This document shows, in pieces, positions 7,693-15,888 of a stretch of DNA of 49,778 nucleotides. Origin of the DNA: Nocardioides halotolerans DSM 19273 (lineage in GTDB: Bacteria > Actinomycetota > Actinomycetes > Propionibacteriales > Nocardioidaceae); the NCBI RefSeq assembly GCF_000422805.1, contig NZ_AUGT01000031.1:1-49778 (forward strand), in the 5' to 3' direction. A program made the position numbers and the translations under genes. Each line of letters starts with the position of its first letter. Within the stretch, counting starts at the first letter, position 1. Under the pieces are notes generated by a model that saw nothing but the letters and a program-made list of their open reading frames with translations, had not been told where the DNA came from and did not search any database.

Positions 7693-8961
7693 GTGAGCGA
7701 GCCAGCGTCCGACGGCCTGACCTTCCGCACCTTCCGAGCGGCGGACGAGCCCGACCTGATGCCCGGGTGGTACGAAGCTCAGTCGCGCGGCTTCCACCAG
7801 GGCCGGACCAGCGAGGAGCTGCGCGAGCGCTTCGGCCACCACCTCGACGCCGACCACGCCGTGCTGCGCGGCGCCTGGCAGCAGGCCCCGGCGCTCGGCT
7901 CGGGAGCGATCCCCGTCGCGACCTACGCCAGCTACGACAAGACCCTCAACACCGGCAGGGGCCTCGAGCGGGTGCGGATGGTGAGCGACGTGACGGTCAG
8001 CCCCACCCACCGGCGGCGCGGGCTGCTGCGCACGATGATCACCGAGGACCTCGCGGACGCCGCAGAGCAGGGCGTCCCCCTGGCGGTCCTCACCGCGTCG
8101 GAGGGCGCGATCTACGGGCGCTTCGGTTTCGGCCCTGCAGTCTTCCGGCACCGCCTCGAGGTCGACACCGGCGCGGGGTTCGCGTTGCGCCCCTTCGCCG
8201 ACGACGGCGTGGTCGAGCTCGTCGAGCCGCTGGAGGCCTGGCCGGTCGTGACCTCGGTCTTCGCGCTCTTCCACGAGCGCACCCGCGGATCGGTGGAGCG
8301 GCCGCAGTTCTACGAGCCCATCCTCACCGGAGAGTTCAACTTCGAGGACGGCCGCGACACCAAGCTGCGCACCGCCGTGCACCTCGACGGGTCCGGAGAC
8401 GCCGATGGCTACGTCGCCTACCGACCCGGGCCGCGCAAGGACGGCCGCCGCACCATCCACGTGAGCGACCTCGTCGCGCTGACGACGGCGGCGTACCTCC
8501 GGTTGTGGAGGTTCCTCGCCGACCTCGACCTGAGCGACTCGGTCGAGTGGGACAACGCACCGGTGGAGGACCCGCTCTCCTGGGCCCTGGTCGACCCGTT
8601 CACCGCCCGGGTCACGCGACAGGTGGACTCCCTGTGGGTGCGGGTGCTCGACGTGCCGGCCGCCCTCCGGTCGCGACCGTGGGGACGCGACGGCGAGGTG
8701 GTCCTCGAGGTGGACGACCCGCTCGGGCACGCCGCCGGCCGCTTCCGCCTCGTCACCCGCGACGGCGCCGCCGAGGTCAGCGACGCCGACGACACCGGCG
8801 CCGACGTCCGGATGGACGCCGACACCCTCGGCGCGCTCCACCTCGGCGGGGTGGGCATCGGCACGCTCGGGCGCGCCGGCCGGATCTCCGGACCCGGCGT
8901 GGAGGCGTTCGCCGCGATGGCCGACGTCGGGCCCGCGCCGTACTGCATCACCGGGTTCTGA
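7693..8961 (+). CDS. Eis-like GNAT acetyltransferase
   Basis: A 422-residue member of the Eis family: two GNAT folds followed by a sterol-carrier-like domain. The acetyl-CoA loop is VSPTHRRRGLLRTMI (residues 102-116). Tyr141 in IYGRFGFGPA matches the general acid Tyr126 of M. tuberculosis Eis. The chain ends in a C-terminal Phe, whose carboxylate is the catalytic base in Eis. Eis enzymes acetylate aminoglycosides at several amines and also lysines, acting as hexamers in the cytosol. The natural substrate here is unknown. The start is a leaderless GTG. Confidence 0.9.
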   Translation: MSEPASDGLTFRTFRAADEPDLMPGWYEAQSRGFHQGRTSEELRERFGHHLDADHAVLRGAWQQAPALGSGAIPVATYASYDKTLNTGRGLERVRMVSDVTVSPTHRRRGLLRTMITEDLADAAEQGVPLAVLTASEGAIYGRFGFGPAVFRHRLEVDTGAGFALRPFADDGVVELVEPLEAWPVVTSVFALFHERTRGSVERPQFYEPILTGEFNFEDGRDTKLRTAVHLDGSGDADGYVAYRPGPRKDGRRTIHVSDLVALTTAAYLRLWRFLADLDLSDSVEWDNAPVEDPLSWALVDPFTARVTRQVDSLWVRVLDVPAALRSRPWGRDGEVVLEVDDPLGHAAGRFRLVTRDGAAEVSDADDTGADVRMDADTLGALHLGGVGIGTLGRAGRISGPGVEAFAAMADVGPAPYCITGF

Positions 8962-9033
8962 GCTCGCCGGCGTGATGGCTGACGGCGGACCGACCGCAGC
9001 GGACCGCGGGCCTGGAGCGGGACCGCGCCCTCA

Positions 9034-9039
9034 TAGGGT
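9034..9039 (+). promoter_or_regulatory. Leaderless -10 element
   Basis: TAGGGT lies seven bases before the ATG at 9047 and supports that start over an in-frame ATG at 8972. Confidence 0.45.
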
Positions 9040-9046
9040 GACCCCC

Positions 9047-10111
9047 ATGACCGACGACCCTTGGCCCGGCCAGCAGACCCGGCGGGCGGAGCGCCGGCGG
9101 CGGTTCTGGCGGATGCACGACTTCGGCTCGGGGCACGGGCTGGAGATCGGACCGCTCGACCGGCCGATGGTCCGCGAGGAGCGTGCCGACGTCAGCTACC
9201 TCGACGTCGTGAGCCGCGACGCGCTGCAGGAGCACTACGCCGAGGGGCACGGCGTCGTGGTCGACAACATCCCCGACATCGACTACGTGCTGATCCAGCC
9301 CGACGGCCGCACGCTCTCGATCGCCGACGCAGCCGCGCCCGGCGCGCCGTACGACTGGGTCGTCGCCTCGCACGTCATCGAGCACGTGCCCGACGTGGTC
9401 GGCTGGCTGACCGACCTGGCGGAGATCACCGTCGACGACGGGGTGCTCGCCCTCATCGTCCCCGACCAGCGCTTCAGCTTCGACGTGCACCGGCCGCTGA
9501 CGACGGTCGGGCAGATGCTCCAGGCGCACGCGGACGGCGACAAGCGCCCGTCCGTGCGCGCGGTCTACGACCACTTCTCCGCCACGCTCGACTACAAGCA
9601 CCTGGACATCTGGCGGGGCAACGCGCCGACGTACGACACACCCGCCCATCCCTGGTGGCAGGCGAACGACGAGGTCCAGCGCACGCTGCGCGGAGAGTAC
9701 GTCGACTGCCACGTGTGGCTCTTCACGCCGGAGTCGTTCCTGCGGCAGATGCGCGAGCTGCGCCGAGGCGGCCACTCGAGCTGGTACGTCGAGCAGATCG
9801 TCCCGACCCGGCCCGACGACGTCGAGTTCTACGCGATCATGCGCCGCGTCCCCCGCGGCACGGAGGCGCGGATGGACCCCGAGGCCGAGATCGTCCCGCA
9901 GCTGGAGAAGCCGGAGTCGGTGCTGGTCCAGGACGTGCAGCAGCAGCTCGCGCACGCCAAGGCGACCATCGAGATGCTCGAGAAGCGGGTCAAGCAGCAG
10001 GGCCGACGCCTGGCCCGTCAGCGCCAGGTCATCGAGGAGCGCGACGCCGAGCTGGCGAGCCGCCGCCGGCCGCTGGGCCGGCTCCGGCGCTCCAACCCGG
10101 GGGACGGCTGA
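9047..10111 (+). CDS. Methyltransferase with C-terminal coiled coil
   Basis: A 354-residue protein. The N-terminal two-thirds is a SAM methyltransferase: GLEIGPLDRPM (motif I), YLDVVS, then WVVASHVIEHVPDVVGWLTDLAEI. Residues from about 285 to 345 are highly charged and heptad-like (QDVQQQLAHAKATIEMLEKRV), predicting a coiled coil for oligomerisation or scaffold binding. Such a layout is known in enzymes that methylate surface glycans, for example to cap O-antigen chains, but no glycan genes are adjacent and that is only analogy. It runs in the same direction as the Eis-like gene but has its own promoter. Confidence 0.8.
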   Translation: MTDDPWPGQQTRRAERRRRFWRMHDFGSGHGLEIGPLDRPMVREERADVSYLDVVSRDALQEHYAEGHGVVVDNIPDIDYVLIQPDGRTLSIADAAAPGAPYDWVVASHVIEHVPDVVGWLTDLAEITVDDGVLALIVPDQRFSFDVHRPLTTVGQMLQAHADGDKRPSVRAVYDHFSATLDYKHLDIWRGNAPTYDTPAHPWWQANDEVQRTLRGEYVDCHVWLFTPESFLRQMRELRRGGHSSWYVEQIVPTRPDDVEFYAIMRRVPRGTEARMDPEAEIVPQLEKPESVLVQDVQQQLAHAKATIEMLEKRVKQQGRRLARQRQVIEERDAELASRRRPLGRLRRSNPGDG

Positions 10112-10127
10112 CCCGCCGGAGCTGCGC

Positions 10128-10394
10128 TCAGAGCAGCGAGTTGGGCTCGAACCTCGGCTCGCGGTCGAGGTCCTCGGTGGCCGGCCGCACGAACTCGAAC
10201 CCCGCCGTCGTGACCAGCTGCCACGTCGGGTCGGCGCCCGGAGTGCGCCGCAGCTCCTCGGCGCACGCCGTGTGCATCGGCGGCAGGTGGAAGGCGTTGC
10301 GCGCGACCTCGTCGGGCGTGCCGAGGAACGCGATCGGCCGGCCGAGCGACATCGCGCAGCCGCCGCAGATCCGCGCGAGGGCGCACTGGGTCAC
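10128..10394 (-). CDS. Small Cys-rich protein, possible zinc binder
   Basis: An 88-residue protein. Near the N-terminus are C4, C10 and C13 (ICGGC), then GRPIAFLGTPDEVARNAFHLPPMH with H41 and C44. The CxxC plus HxxC spacing would suit one zinc ion. The C-terminal half is acidic and unremarkable. I do not recognise a named family. The GTG at 10394 is favoured because it places the Cys cluster at the N-terminus. No ribosome-binding site is visible, and a GTG at 10412 is possible. It lies between a convergent methyltransferase and the desaturase. Confidence 0.6.
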   Translation of the reverse strand: MTQCALARICGGCAMSLGRPIAFLGTPDEVARNAFHLPPMHTACAEELRRTPGADPTWQLVTTAGFEFVRPATEDLDREPRFEPNSLL

Positions 10395-10507
10395 CCAATG
10401 ACGTTCGTGCACCCGCGAGGCTTGAGTCAGCGCATGTCCGGGGTCCCCGCGGAAGCGCGCCGCCGCCAGCGCGGAGCGTCCCCCGGTGCGGTTTCGTGGG
10501 GTGGACG

Positions 10508-11731
10508 TCACGACGCCTGCCGCTCGGTGGACTTGCCGCGCGACCAGACCCCCAGCTCCTGGATGCGGGAGGGTCGCTCGGAGTCGGACTTGCGCTTGCG
10601 CGAGCGCGACGGCGTGGGCGGCTCCGGCTGGTCGCTGGAGGTCATGCCGTTGGGCAGCGAGAGCTTGATGATCGTGCGCAGCGCCTGGCCGTACTGCTTG
10701 TAGAGGGGTCCTGTGGTGTACGGGATGTCGTACTTCTCGCAGAGCGCGCGGACCTTGACCGAGATCTCGGCGTAGCGGTTGCTCGGCAGGTCGGGGAACA
10801 GGTGGTGCTCGATCTGGAAGCCAAGGTTGCCCGACATGATGTGCAGCAGCGGCCCGCCGTTGAAGTTGGCCGACCCCAGCATCTGGCGCAGGTACCACTC
10901 CGCGCGGGTCTCGTCCTCCAGCTCCTCCTCGGTGAAGTGCAGGGCACCGTCGGGGAAGTGGCCGCAGAAGATGATCACGTAGGCCCACAGGTTGCGCATC
11001 AGGTTGGCCGTGGCGTTGGCGGCCAGGGTGGTCTTCCACTGTCGACCCGACAGCGCCGGGTAGATCACGTAGTCCTTGAGCACCTGGTTGCGACCCTTGC
11101 GCCCGATCTGGCGCAGCTGGCGCTTCATCTCCTTCGGATCCTTCTCGCCCTTGCGGATCCGCTCGAGGTCGAGGTCATGGAGCGCGACGCCCCACTGGAA
11201 GAGCGAGGCGAGCAGCGCGTTGTAGACCGGCTGCCCGAGGTAGACCGGGTGCCACTTCTGCTCGCGGGCCATCCGGAGGATGCCGTAGCCGATGTCGTTG
11301 TCGTAGCCCAGCACGTTGGTGAACTGATGGTGGATGTAGTTGTGGCTGTGCTTCCACTGCTCGGCCGGCTGCGCGGTGTCCCACTCCCAGTTGGAGGAGT
11401 GGATCTCGGGATCGTTCATCCAGTCCCACTGGCCGTGCATCACGTTGTGGCCGATCTCCATGTTCTCCAGGATCTTGTGCAGTCCCAGGAACGTCGCTCC
11501 GGCGATGGCCGCCGGCACCCGCGTCTTCTTCGACTGGGTGCCGAGCAGCAGCGTGAGCCGGCCGGCGACCGCGAGGTAGCGCTGGATGCGGATCATCCGG
11601 TTGATGTACGCCGCGTCGGAGTCGCCGCGCGACTCCTCGATCTCCTTGCGGATCGCGTCGAGCTCCCGGCCGAGCTGCTCCACCTCCTCGTCGGTGAGGT
11701 GGGTGTACTCCTGGACGTCCGAGATGGCCAC
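10508..11731 (-). CDS. Acyl-CoA/acyl-lipid desaturase (DesA3-like)
   Basis: A 407-residue integral membrane di-iron desaturase. The three histidine boxes are HNVMH (95-99), HSHNYIHH (128-135) and QIEHH (306-310), which bind two iron ions. Hydrophobic segments flank boxes 1 and 3. It inserts a double bond into a fatty acyl chain using O2 and electrons from the reductase encoded just upstream, the same pairing as DesA3 and its reductase (Rv3229c/Rv3230c) in M. tuberculosis. GTG start with an AAGGAAGG site. The last 50 residues are a charged, probably disordered tail rich in Ser, Arg and Lys. Confidence 0.93.
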   Translation of the reverse strand: MAISDVQEYTHLTDEEVEQLGRELDAIRKEIEESRGDSDAAYINRMIRIQRYLAVAGRLTLLLGTQSKKTRVPAAIAGATFLGLHKILENMEIGHNVMHGQWDWMNDPEIHSSNWEWDTAQPAEQWKHSHNYIHHQFTNVLGYDNDIGYGILRMAREQKWHPVYLGQPVYNALLASLFQWGVALHDLDLERIRKGEKDPKEMKRQLRQIGRKGRNQVLKDYVIYPALSGRQWKTTLAANATANLMRNLWAYVIIFCGHFPDGALHFTEEELEDETRAEWYLRQMLGSANFNGGPLLHIMSGNLGFQIEHHLFPDLPSNRYAEISVKVRALCEKYDIPYTTGPLYKQYGQALRTIIKLSLPNGMTSSDQPEPPTPSRSRKRKSDSERPSRIQELGVWSRGKSTERQAS

Positions 11732-11750
11732 TGGATGCCTTCCTTTCAGA

Positions 11751-11797
11751 GGTTTCGAGACGGTCGCTGCGCGACCTCCTCGACCACCGGGGTGGTC
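11751..11797. repeat. Intergenic palindromic repeat
   Basis: GGTCGC-TGC-GCGACC (11762-11776) is a perfect hairpin, followed by GACCACC-GG-GGTGGTC (11782-11797), which overlaps the reductase stop codon. From memory, units beginning GGTTTCGAGACGGTCGCTGC are dispersed widely in Nocardioides-type genomes. Only one copy is in this window. It separates the two genes of the desaturase operon. Confidence 0.5.
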
Positions 11798-12899
11798 AGA
11801 TGTCGAGCGTGCACGCGCCCACGGCGGTGGTCACGCAGGTCTGCACGGGCTCGTTGGGTGAGTCGAACTCGTCGCCGTTGCGCAGGTCGCGGACCTTGCC
11901 GGAGACGAGGGTGAGGGTGCAGGTGTGGCAGATGCCCATGCGGCAGCCGTAGGGCATGCCGATGCCGGCCTCCTCGCCGGCCTCGAGCACGGTGGTGGCG
12001 CCGTCGACCTCGACGGTCTTGCCGGTGTTGCGGAAGGTGATCTCGCCGCCCTCCCCGCCGTCGCCGCCCAGGTCGAGCGAGAATCGCTCGAGGTGCAGGT
12101 GGTCCTCGAGGTCGGCGGCCTCGAAGTGCTCGGTGATCGCGTCGAGCATCGGCCCCGGACCGCACGCGTAGGTCTCGCGCTCACGCCAGTCGGGGCAGAG
12201 GTCGTCGAGGTCGGCGAGCTCGAGCATGCCGTCGGTCTCGGTGAAGAGCTTGTGGACCGTGAGCTCGTCGTACTTCTCCTCGAGCCGCTCGATCTCATGG
12301 CGGAAGATCATCCGGTCCTCGGTCGGCGAGGAGTAGTGCAGGACTACGTCGGGCATCGCCCTGCCGTTGCCCGCCGAACGCCGGTCGAGGGTGCGCAGCA
12401 TCGCCATCACGGGCGTCACCCCGCTCCCACCGACCAGGAAGAGCAGCTTCTCGGGCGGCGGGTCCGGCAGCACGAAGTCGCCCTCCGGGAGCGCGAGCCG
12501 CACGATCGTGCCCGGCTCGAGGCCGCCGACGAGGTGGGACGAGACGAACCCCTCGGGCATCGCGCGCACCGTGATGGCAATGGTCCGGCCGCTGCCCGGC
12601 TGGTAGGAGCGCTGCGGCGGCGAGCTCACCGAGTAGGACCGCCACTGGAACTTCCCGTCGACCTGCACGCCGATCCCGACGTACTGCCCCGGTCTGTGGT
12701 CGTAGCGCCAGCCCCACCCCGGGCGGATCACCAGGGTGGCGGCGTCGTCGGTCTCCTGCACGACCTTCTCGACCCGGCCGCGGAGCTCGCGCGAGCTCCA
12801 GAGCGGGTTGAGCAGGGTGAGGTAGTCGTCCGGCAGCAACGGTGTGGTGAGCTTCGAGCCCGCGCGCCTGACTCGTTCCCACGGGATCGTCCCCGACAT
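11796..12899 (-). CDS. Ferredoxin reductase with C-terminal 2Fe-2S domain
   Basis: A 367-residue single-chain electron transfer protein. The FAD domain has RSYSVSS (87-93), the NAD(P)H domain has GGSGVTPVMAML (157-168) and YACGPGPML, and the C-terminal plant-type ferredoxin binds 2Fe-2S through C319, C324, C327 and C355. It passes electrons from NAD(P)H to the downstream desaturase, matching Rv3230c of M. tuberculosis. The ATG at 12899 follows GGGGAGG. The promoter region carries nested inverted repeats, so the pair is probably repressible. Confidence 0.93.
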   Translation of the reverse strand: MSGTIPWERVRRAGSKLTTPLLPDDYLTLLNPLWSSRELRGRVEKVVQETDDAATLVIRPGWGWRYDHRPGQYVGIGVQVDGKFQWRSYSVSSPPQRSYQPGSGRTIAITVRAMPEGFVSSHLVGGLEPGTIVRLALPEGDFVLPDPPPEKLLFLVGGSGVTPVMAMLRTLDRRSAGNGRAMPDVVLHYSSPTEDRMIFRHEIERLEEKYDELTVHKLFTETDGMLELADLDDLCPDWRERETYACGPGPMLDAITEHFEAADLEDHLHLERFSLDLGGDGGEGGEITFRNTGKTVEVDGATTVLEAGEEAGIGMPYGCRMGICHTCTLTLVSGKVRDLRNGDEFDSPNEPVQTCVTTAVGACTLDI

Positions 12900-12922
12900 G
12901 CGTTCGCCTCCCCGAAGCGGTG

Positions 12923-12946
12923 GTTCATTTCAGTGAACGAGTGTTC
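12923..12946. promoter_or_regulatory. Nested inverted repeats, candidate operator
   Basis: GTTCA-N6-TGAAC (12923-12938) overlaps GAAC-GAGT-GTTC (12935-12946) between the reductase and msrB. The second resembles the LexA core GAAC-N4-GTTC but lacks the outer bases. A TetR-type lipid regulator is an equally good guess. Confidence 0.5.
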
Positions 12947-12988
12947 TCCCAGCGTGTCAACAGCGGTACCCGCCTTTGTGGCCTTCAT

Positions 12989-12994
12989 TACCCT
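12989..12994 (+). promoter_or_regulatory. Leaderless -10 element of msrB
   Basis: TACCCT lies six bases before the msrB ATG. Confidence 0.45.
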
Positions 12995-13000
12995 TGAGGC

Positions 13001-13414
13001 ATGGAGTACGCCGTGCAGAAGACCGACGAGCAGTGGCGCGAGGAGCTGTCCCCGGAGGAGTACGCCGTGCTCCGTCAGGCCGGCACCGAGCGGGCGTTCA
13101 CCGGTGCCTACACCGACACCGAGACGAAGGGCGTCTACTCCTGCAAGGCCTGCCACGCCAAGCTCTTCGAGTCCGACACCAAGTTCCACTCCGGCTGCGG
13201 CTGGCCGTCGTTCTACCAGCCGATCAGCGACACGATCGAGTACATCGAGGACAACACCCTCGGCATGAAGCGGGTCGAGGTCCGCTGCGCCAACTGCGGC
13301 TCGCACCTCGGCCACGTCTTCCCCGACGGCTACGGCACGCCCACCGGCGACCGCTACTGCATCAACTCGATCAGCCTGACCCTCGAGCCGGCCGACGGCG
13401 CGGACGCTTCCTAG
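13001..13414 (+). CDS. msrB: Peptide-methionine (R)-S-oxide reductase MsrB
   Basis: A 137-residue MsrB that reduces the R epimer of methionine sulfoxide in proteins, using thioredoxin. Zinc ligands are C48/C51 and C96/C99. GCGWPSFYQP is the family signature, and C120 in RYCINSISL is the catalytic Cys. Length and motifs are those of the stand-alone enzyme, so it is cytosolic. In M. tuberculosis msrB (Rv2674) also lies near hemQ-hemY-hemE, an order kept here. Its last four bases overlap the convergent lipoprotein gene. Confidence 0.96.
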   Translation: MEYAVQKTDEQWREELSPEEYAVLRQAGTERAFTGAYTDTETKGVYSCKACHAKLFESDTKFHSGCGWPSFYQPISDTIEYIEDNTLGMKRVEVRCANCGSHLGHVFPDGYGTPTGDRYCINSISLTLEPADGADAS

Positions 13415-14385
13415 CGCTCCTGGTCCGTCACGTCGACCAGTGCCGAGCTGACGAGCACCACGCCCGCGCCGTACGCCGCGTCCGCCCACGCCTGGTAGGA
13501 CCCGTCGTCGTAGGTCACCGACACCTCGACCTGTTCGATGCCGGGACCGTAGCTCAGCACCCCGGGCAGGCCCTCCATGTCCCCGGCGACGGACTGCAGC
13601 TCGCGGGCGCTGTGCGCGGCCACGGTCACGCAGAGCGGGCCGCCGTAGACCGCCCGCAGCTGCCGCTCGGCCGCGTCGGCGTCGTGGGTCACGGTGACGT
13701 TGAGGACCTCGAGGGCGGGGTCGTTGAGCTTGCCCATGTCCGCGAGCGACGAGGTGTCGACGTGGCCGTAGACCGGGTTGATCGACTGGTCGACCCACGT
13801 GGCCGCGTAGCCGTCCAGCTGCTCGGCCGTCGTCATGGCGGTGTTGAAGTCGTCCATCGACACCTTCGCGGGGTCGGTCGGCTGCCACCCGCCGGCGGGC
13901 TCCGCGCACGGCGTCGCGAACTCGTCGTCGTCCTCCGGGATCGGCAGGTCGTCCACCTCGGCCGCCGCCCGCACCTCGGACGGCGTGACCGAGGTCCCGT
14001 CGAAGGTGCCGGTGACGACGAAGTCGCCCCAGCGCACGTCGCCGGACGTGTCGTACTGGCCGTCGTGGTCGGCCCAGTCCCATGCGACCAGGCGCGGACC
14101 GCCGCACTGCGGCGGATAGGAGTCCAGCACCCCGCCGAGGCAGAGCTCGGCACCGCCGCCGTCGTCCAGCACGGTCACGGGGACGACCGTCGTCACCTCG
14201 CCCGCCGCGGCCGGCACCGCGGTCGGACGGCCGGGTGGCGTGCTTGCCTGCGTGGTCGTCTGTGTGGTCGTCGGCGCGCCCGGCGGCTCGCTCGAGGCCC
14301 GGCTCCCGACCTCGTCGCCGCAGCCCCCGACCAGGGCGGCCAGCAGCACGACACCGGCGGCCGCGGTCGACCGGGCGCGGCTCAC
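13411..14385 (-). CDS. Predicted lipoprotein, copy 1 (long form)
   Basis: A 324-residue exported lipoprotein. The signal peptide is VVLLAALVGGC with lipobox VGGC, then a Thr/Pro-rich linker. A conserved core ELCLGGVLDSYPPQCGGP...WDWADHDGQYDTSGDVRWGDFVVTGTFDG is followed by a middle segment absent from the neighbouring copy, and the end reads TYDDGSYQAWADAAYGAGVVLVSSALVD. It is a paralogue of the upstream gene. The GTG start overlaps that gene's stop by four bases. The function is unknown. The two Cys in the core may form a disulfide outside the cell. Confidence 0.82.
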   Translation of the reverse strand: MSRARSTAAAGVVLLAALVGGCGDEVGSRASSEPPGAPTTTQTTTQASTPPGRPTAVPAAAGEVTTVVPVTVLDDGGGAELCLGGVLDSYPPQCGGPRLVAWDWADHDGQYDTSGDVRWGDFVVTGTFDGTSVTPSEVRAAAEVDDLPIPEDDDEFATPCAEPAGGWQPTDPAKVSMDDFNTAMTTAEQLDGYAATWVDQSINPVYGHVDTSSLADMGKLNDPALEVLNVTVTHDADAAERQLRAVYGGPLCVTVAAHSARELQSVAGDMEGLPGVLSYGPGIEQVEVSVTYDDGSYQAWADAAYGAGVVLVSSALVDVTDQER

Positions 14386-15020
14386 CGTGCGTCCACCAGC
14401 GCCGCGCTGACGAGCACCACGCCCGTGCCGTACGTCGCGTCGGCCCACGTCTGGAGCGTCCCGTCGTCGTAGTAGACGTCGACGAGCACATGACCCTCGC
14501 TCCCCTCGCCGCCGTAGGCGCCCAGCACGCCCGGGGCCGCCTGCAGCTCGGTCGCGATCTGCTCGAGCTCGGCGTCGGAGTGGGCGGTGGCGGGGCTCGG
14601 CGTCGGGGTCGGCGTCGGCATCGCGGGGTCGTAGAGCGCGCCGGGGACGGCGTCGGTCGCGGTGAAGGCGGTGCCGTCCCAGGTGCCGGTGACGGCGTAG
14701 GTGCCCCAGCGGATGTCGCCCTGCTCGTCGTAGGTGCCCGCGTGCTCGGCCCAGTCCCACCCGAGGAGCGCCGGCCCGCCGCACTGGGGCGGGTAGGACT
14801 CGGCCACCGGCCCCAGGCACAGCTCCGGCGACCCGGTGTCCATCACCGTGGCCAGGTCGCGCGTGCGCACCGGACCGTCGGGCACCGCCGCGGCGGGCGG
14901 CCCCGAGGGCGCGGACGGCGTGGGGTCGCGCGCGACGTCGTCGGAGCCCTCGTCGCCGCAGGCCGACCCGGCCAGGACGAGGGTGGTCAGGGCAGCCAGC
15001 AGCGACAAGCGGGTCCGCAT
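14382..15020 (-). CDS. Predicted lipoprotein, copy 2 (short form)
   Basis: A 212-residue paralogue of the downstream gene. It has a signal peptide RLSLLAALTTLVLAGSAC with an imperfect lipobox, the core ELCLGPVAESYPPQCGGP...WDWAEHAGTYDEQGDIRWG, a TPTPTPTPSP linker and the end YYDDGTLQTWADATYGTGVVLVSAALVD. It lacks the roughly 100-residue middle part of copy 1. The ATG at 15020 is preferred; a GTG at 15041 would add seven residues. The function is unknown. Tandem duplication within one operon is clear. Confidence 0.8.
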   Translation of the reverse strand: MRTRLSLLAALTTLVLAGSACGDEGSDDVARDPTPSAPSGPPAAAVPDGPVRTRDLATVMDTGSPELCLGPVAESYPPQCGGPALLGWDWAEHAGTYDEQGDIRWGTYAVTGTWDGTAFTATDAVPGALYDPAMPTPTPTPSPATAHSDAELEQIATELQAAPGVLGAYGGEGSEGHVLVDVYYDDGTLQTWADATYGTGVVLVSAALVDAR

Positions 15021-15112
15021 GATGCTCTGACGCGCGTTCACGTCCCGACGTTCCCACACGTCCCTGCACTGTTGCGGCGACGCCCGCACGCGGGGACGCC
15101 CGCCGGGCCGGA

Positions 15113-15820
15113 CTACGGCAGCCGGTCGACCAGCTCGGCGACGGGGACGAGCGCGCCGGTGTAGAACGGCACCTCCTCGCGCACGTGCCGCCGCGTCTCC
15201 GAGCCGCGTAGGTGCCGCATCAGGTCGACGATGCGAGACAGGTCGTCGGCCTCGAAGGCGAGGATCCACTCGTAGTCGCCGAGCGCGAAGCTGGCCACGG
15301 TGTTGGCGCGCACGTCGGGGTAGTCCCGCGCCATCTTGCCGTGCTCGGCGAGCAGCGCCCGGCGCTCGTCGTCCTCGAGGAGGTACCACTCGTAGGAGCG
15401 CACGAACGGGTAGACGCACACGTGTCGCTTCGGCTGCTCGTCGGCGAGGAACGCCGGGACGTGGCTGCGGTTGAACTCCGCGGGCCGGTGCAGCGCCATC
15501 TGCGACCAGACCGGCGCGAGCCGGCGGCCGAACGCCGTGCGGCGGAACCGGTGGTAGGCCGCCTGCAGCGCCTCGGAGTCGGACGAGTGCCACCAGACCA
15601 TGAGGTCGGCGTCCGCGCGCAGCCCGCTGACGTCGTAGACGCCGCGCACGACGACGTCCTCCTCCGCGAGCGCCGCGAAGAGCTTCTCGACCTCGGCGCC
15701 CTCGGCGGTCCGGTCCTGCTCGCCGAGCACGTCGGCGAGCCGGAAGACCGACCACATCGTGTAGCGGATCGAGTCATTGATCTCGCGGATCCGCGCGGCG
15801 TTCGACTGGCCCTCGCTCAT
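15113..15820 (-). CDS. hemQ: Coproheme decarboxylase (HemQ/ChdC)
   Basis: A 235-residue chlorite-dismutase-fold enzyme that converts coproheme to heme b with peroxide, the last step of the coproporphyrin-dependent pathway. Tyr137 in [13 protein letters not shown] matches the radical-forming Tyr and His160 in [11 protein letters not shown] the iron-ligand region of actinobacterial Chd[14 protein letters not shown] is the usual N-terminus. The ATG at 15820 is preferred because CACAAT seven bases upstream looks like a leaderless -10; an in-frame ATG at 15829 would overlap it. It belongs to the same pathway as HemG and HemE further right. Confidence 0.93.
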   Translation of the reverse strand: MSEGQSNAARIREINDSIRYTMWSVFRLADVLGEQDRTAEGAEVEKLFAALAEEDVVVRGVYDVSGLRADADLMVWWHSSDSEALQAAYHRFRRTAFGRRLAPVWSQMALHRPAEFNRSHVPAFLADEQPKRHVCVYPFVRSYEWYLLEDDERRALLAEHGKMARDYPDVRANTVASFALGDYEWILAFEADDLSRIVDLMRHLRGSETRRHVREEVPFYTGALVPVAELVDRLP

Positions 15821-15888
15821 GAGGTCCATTGTGCCGCCCGGGCGGGCACGAGGACGGGGTGGCCTACGCGCCCGACGACCTGAGTCAC

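Noticed and set aside
12935..12946. LexA (SOS) box GAAC-N4-GTTC
   Set aside because: The core fits but the outer TC/GA bases of the actinobacterial box are missing and the neighbouring genes are not SOS-like. Kept only as an unassigned operator. The same applies to 36522-36535.
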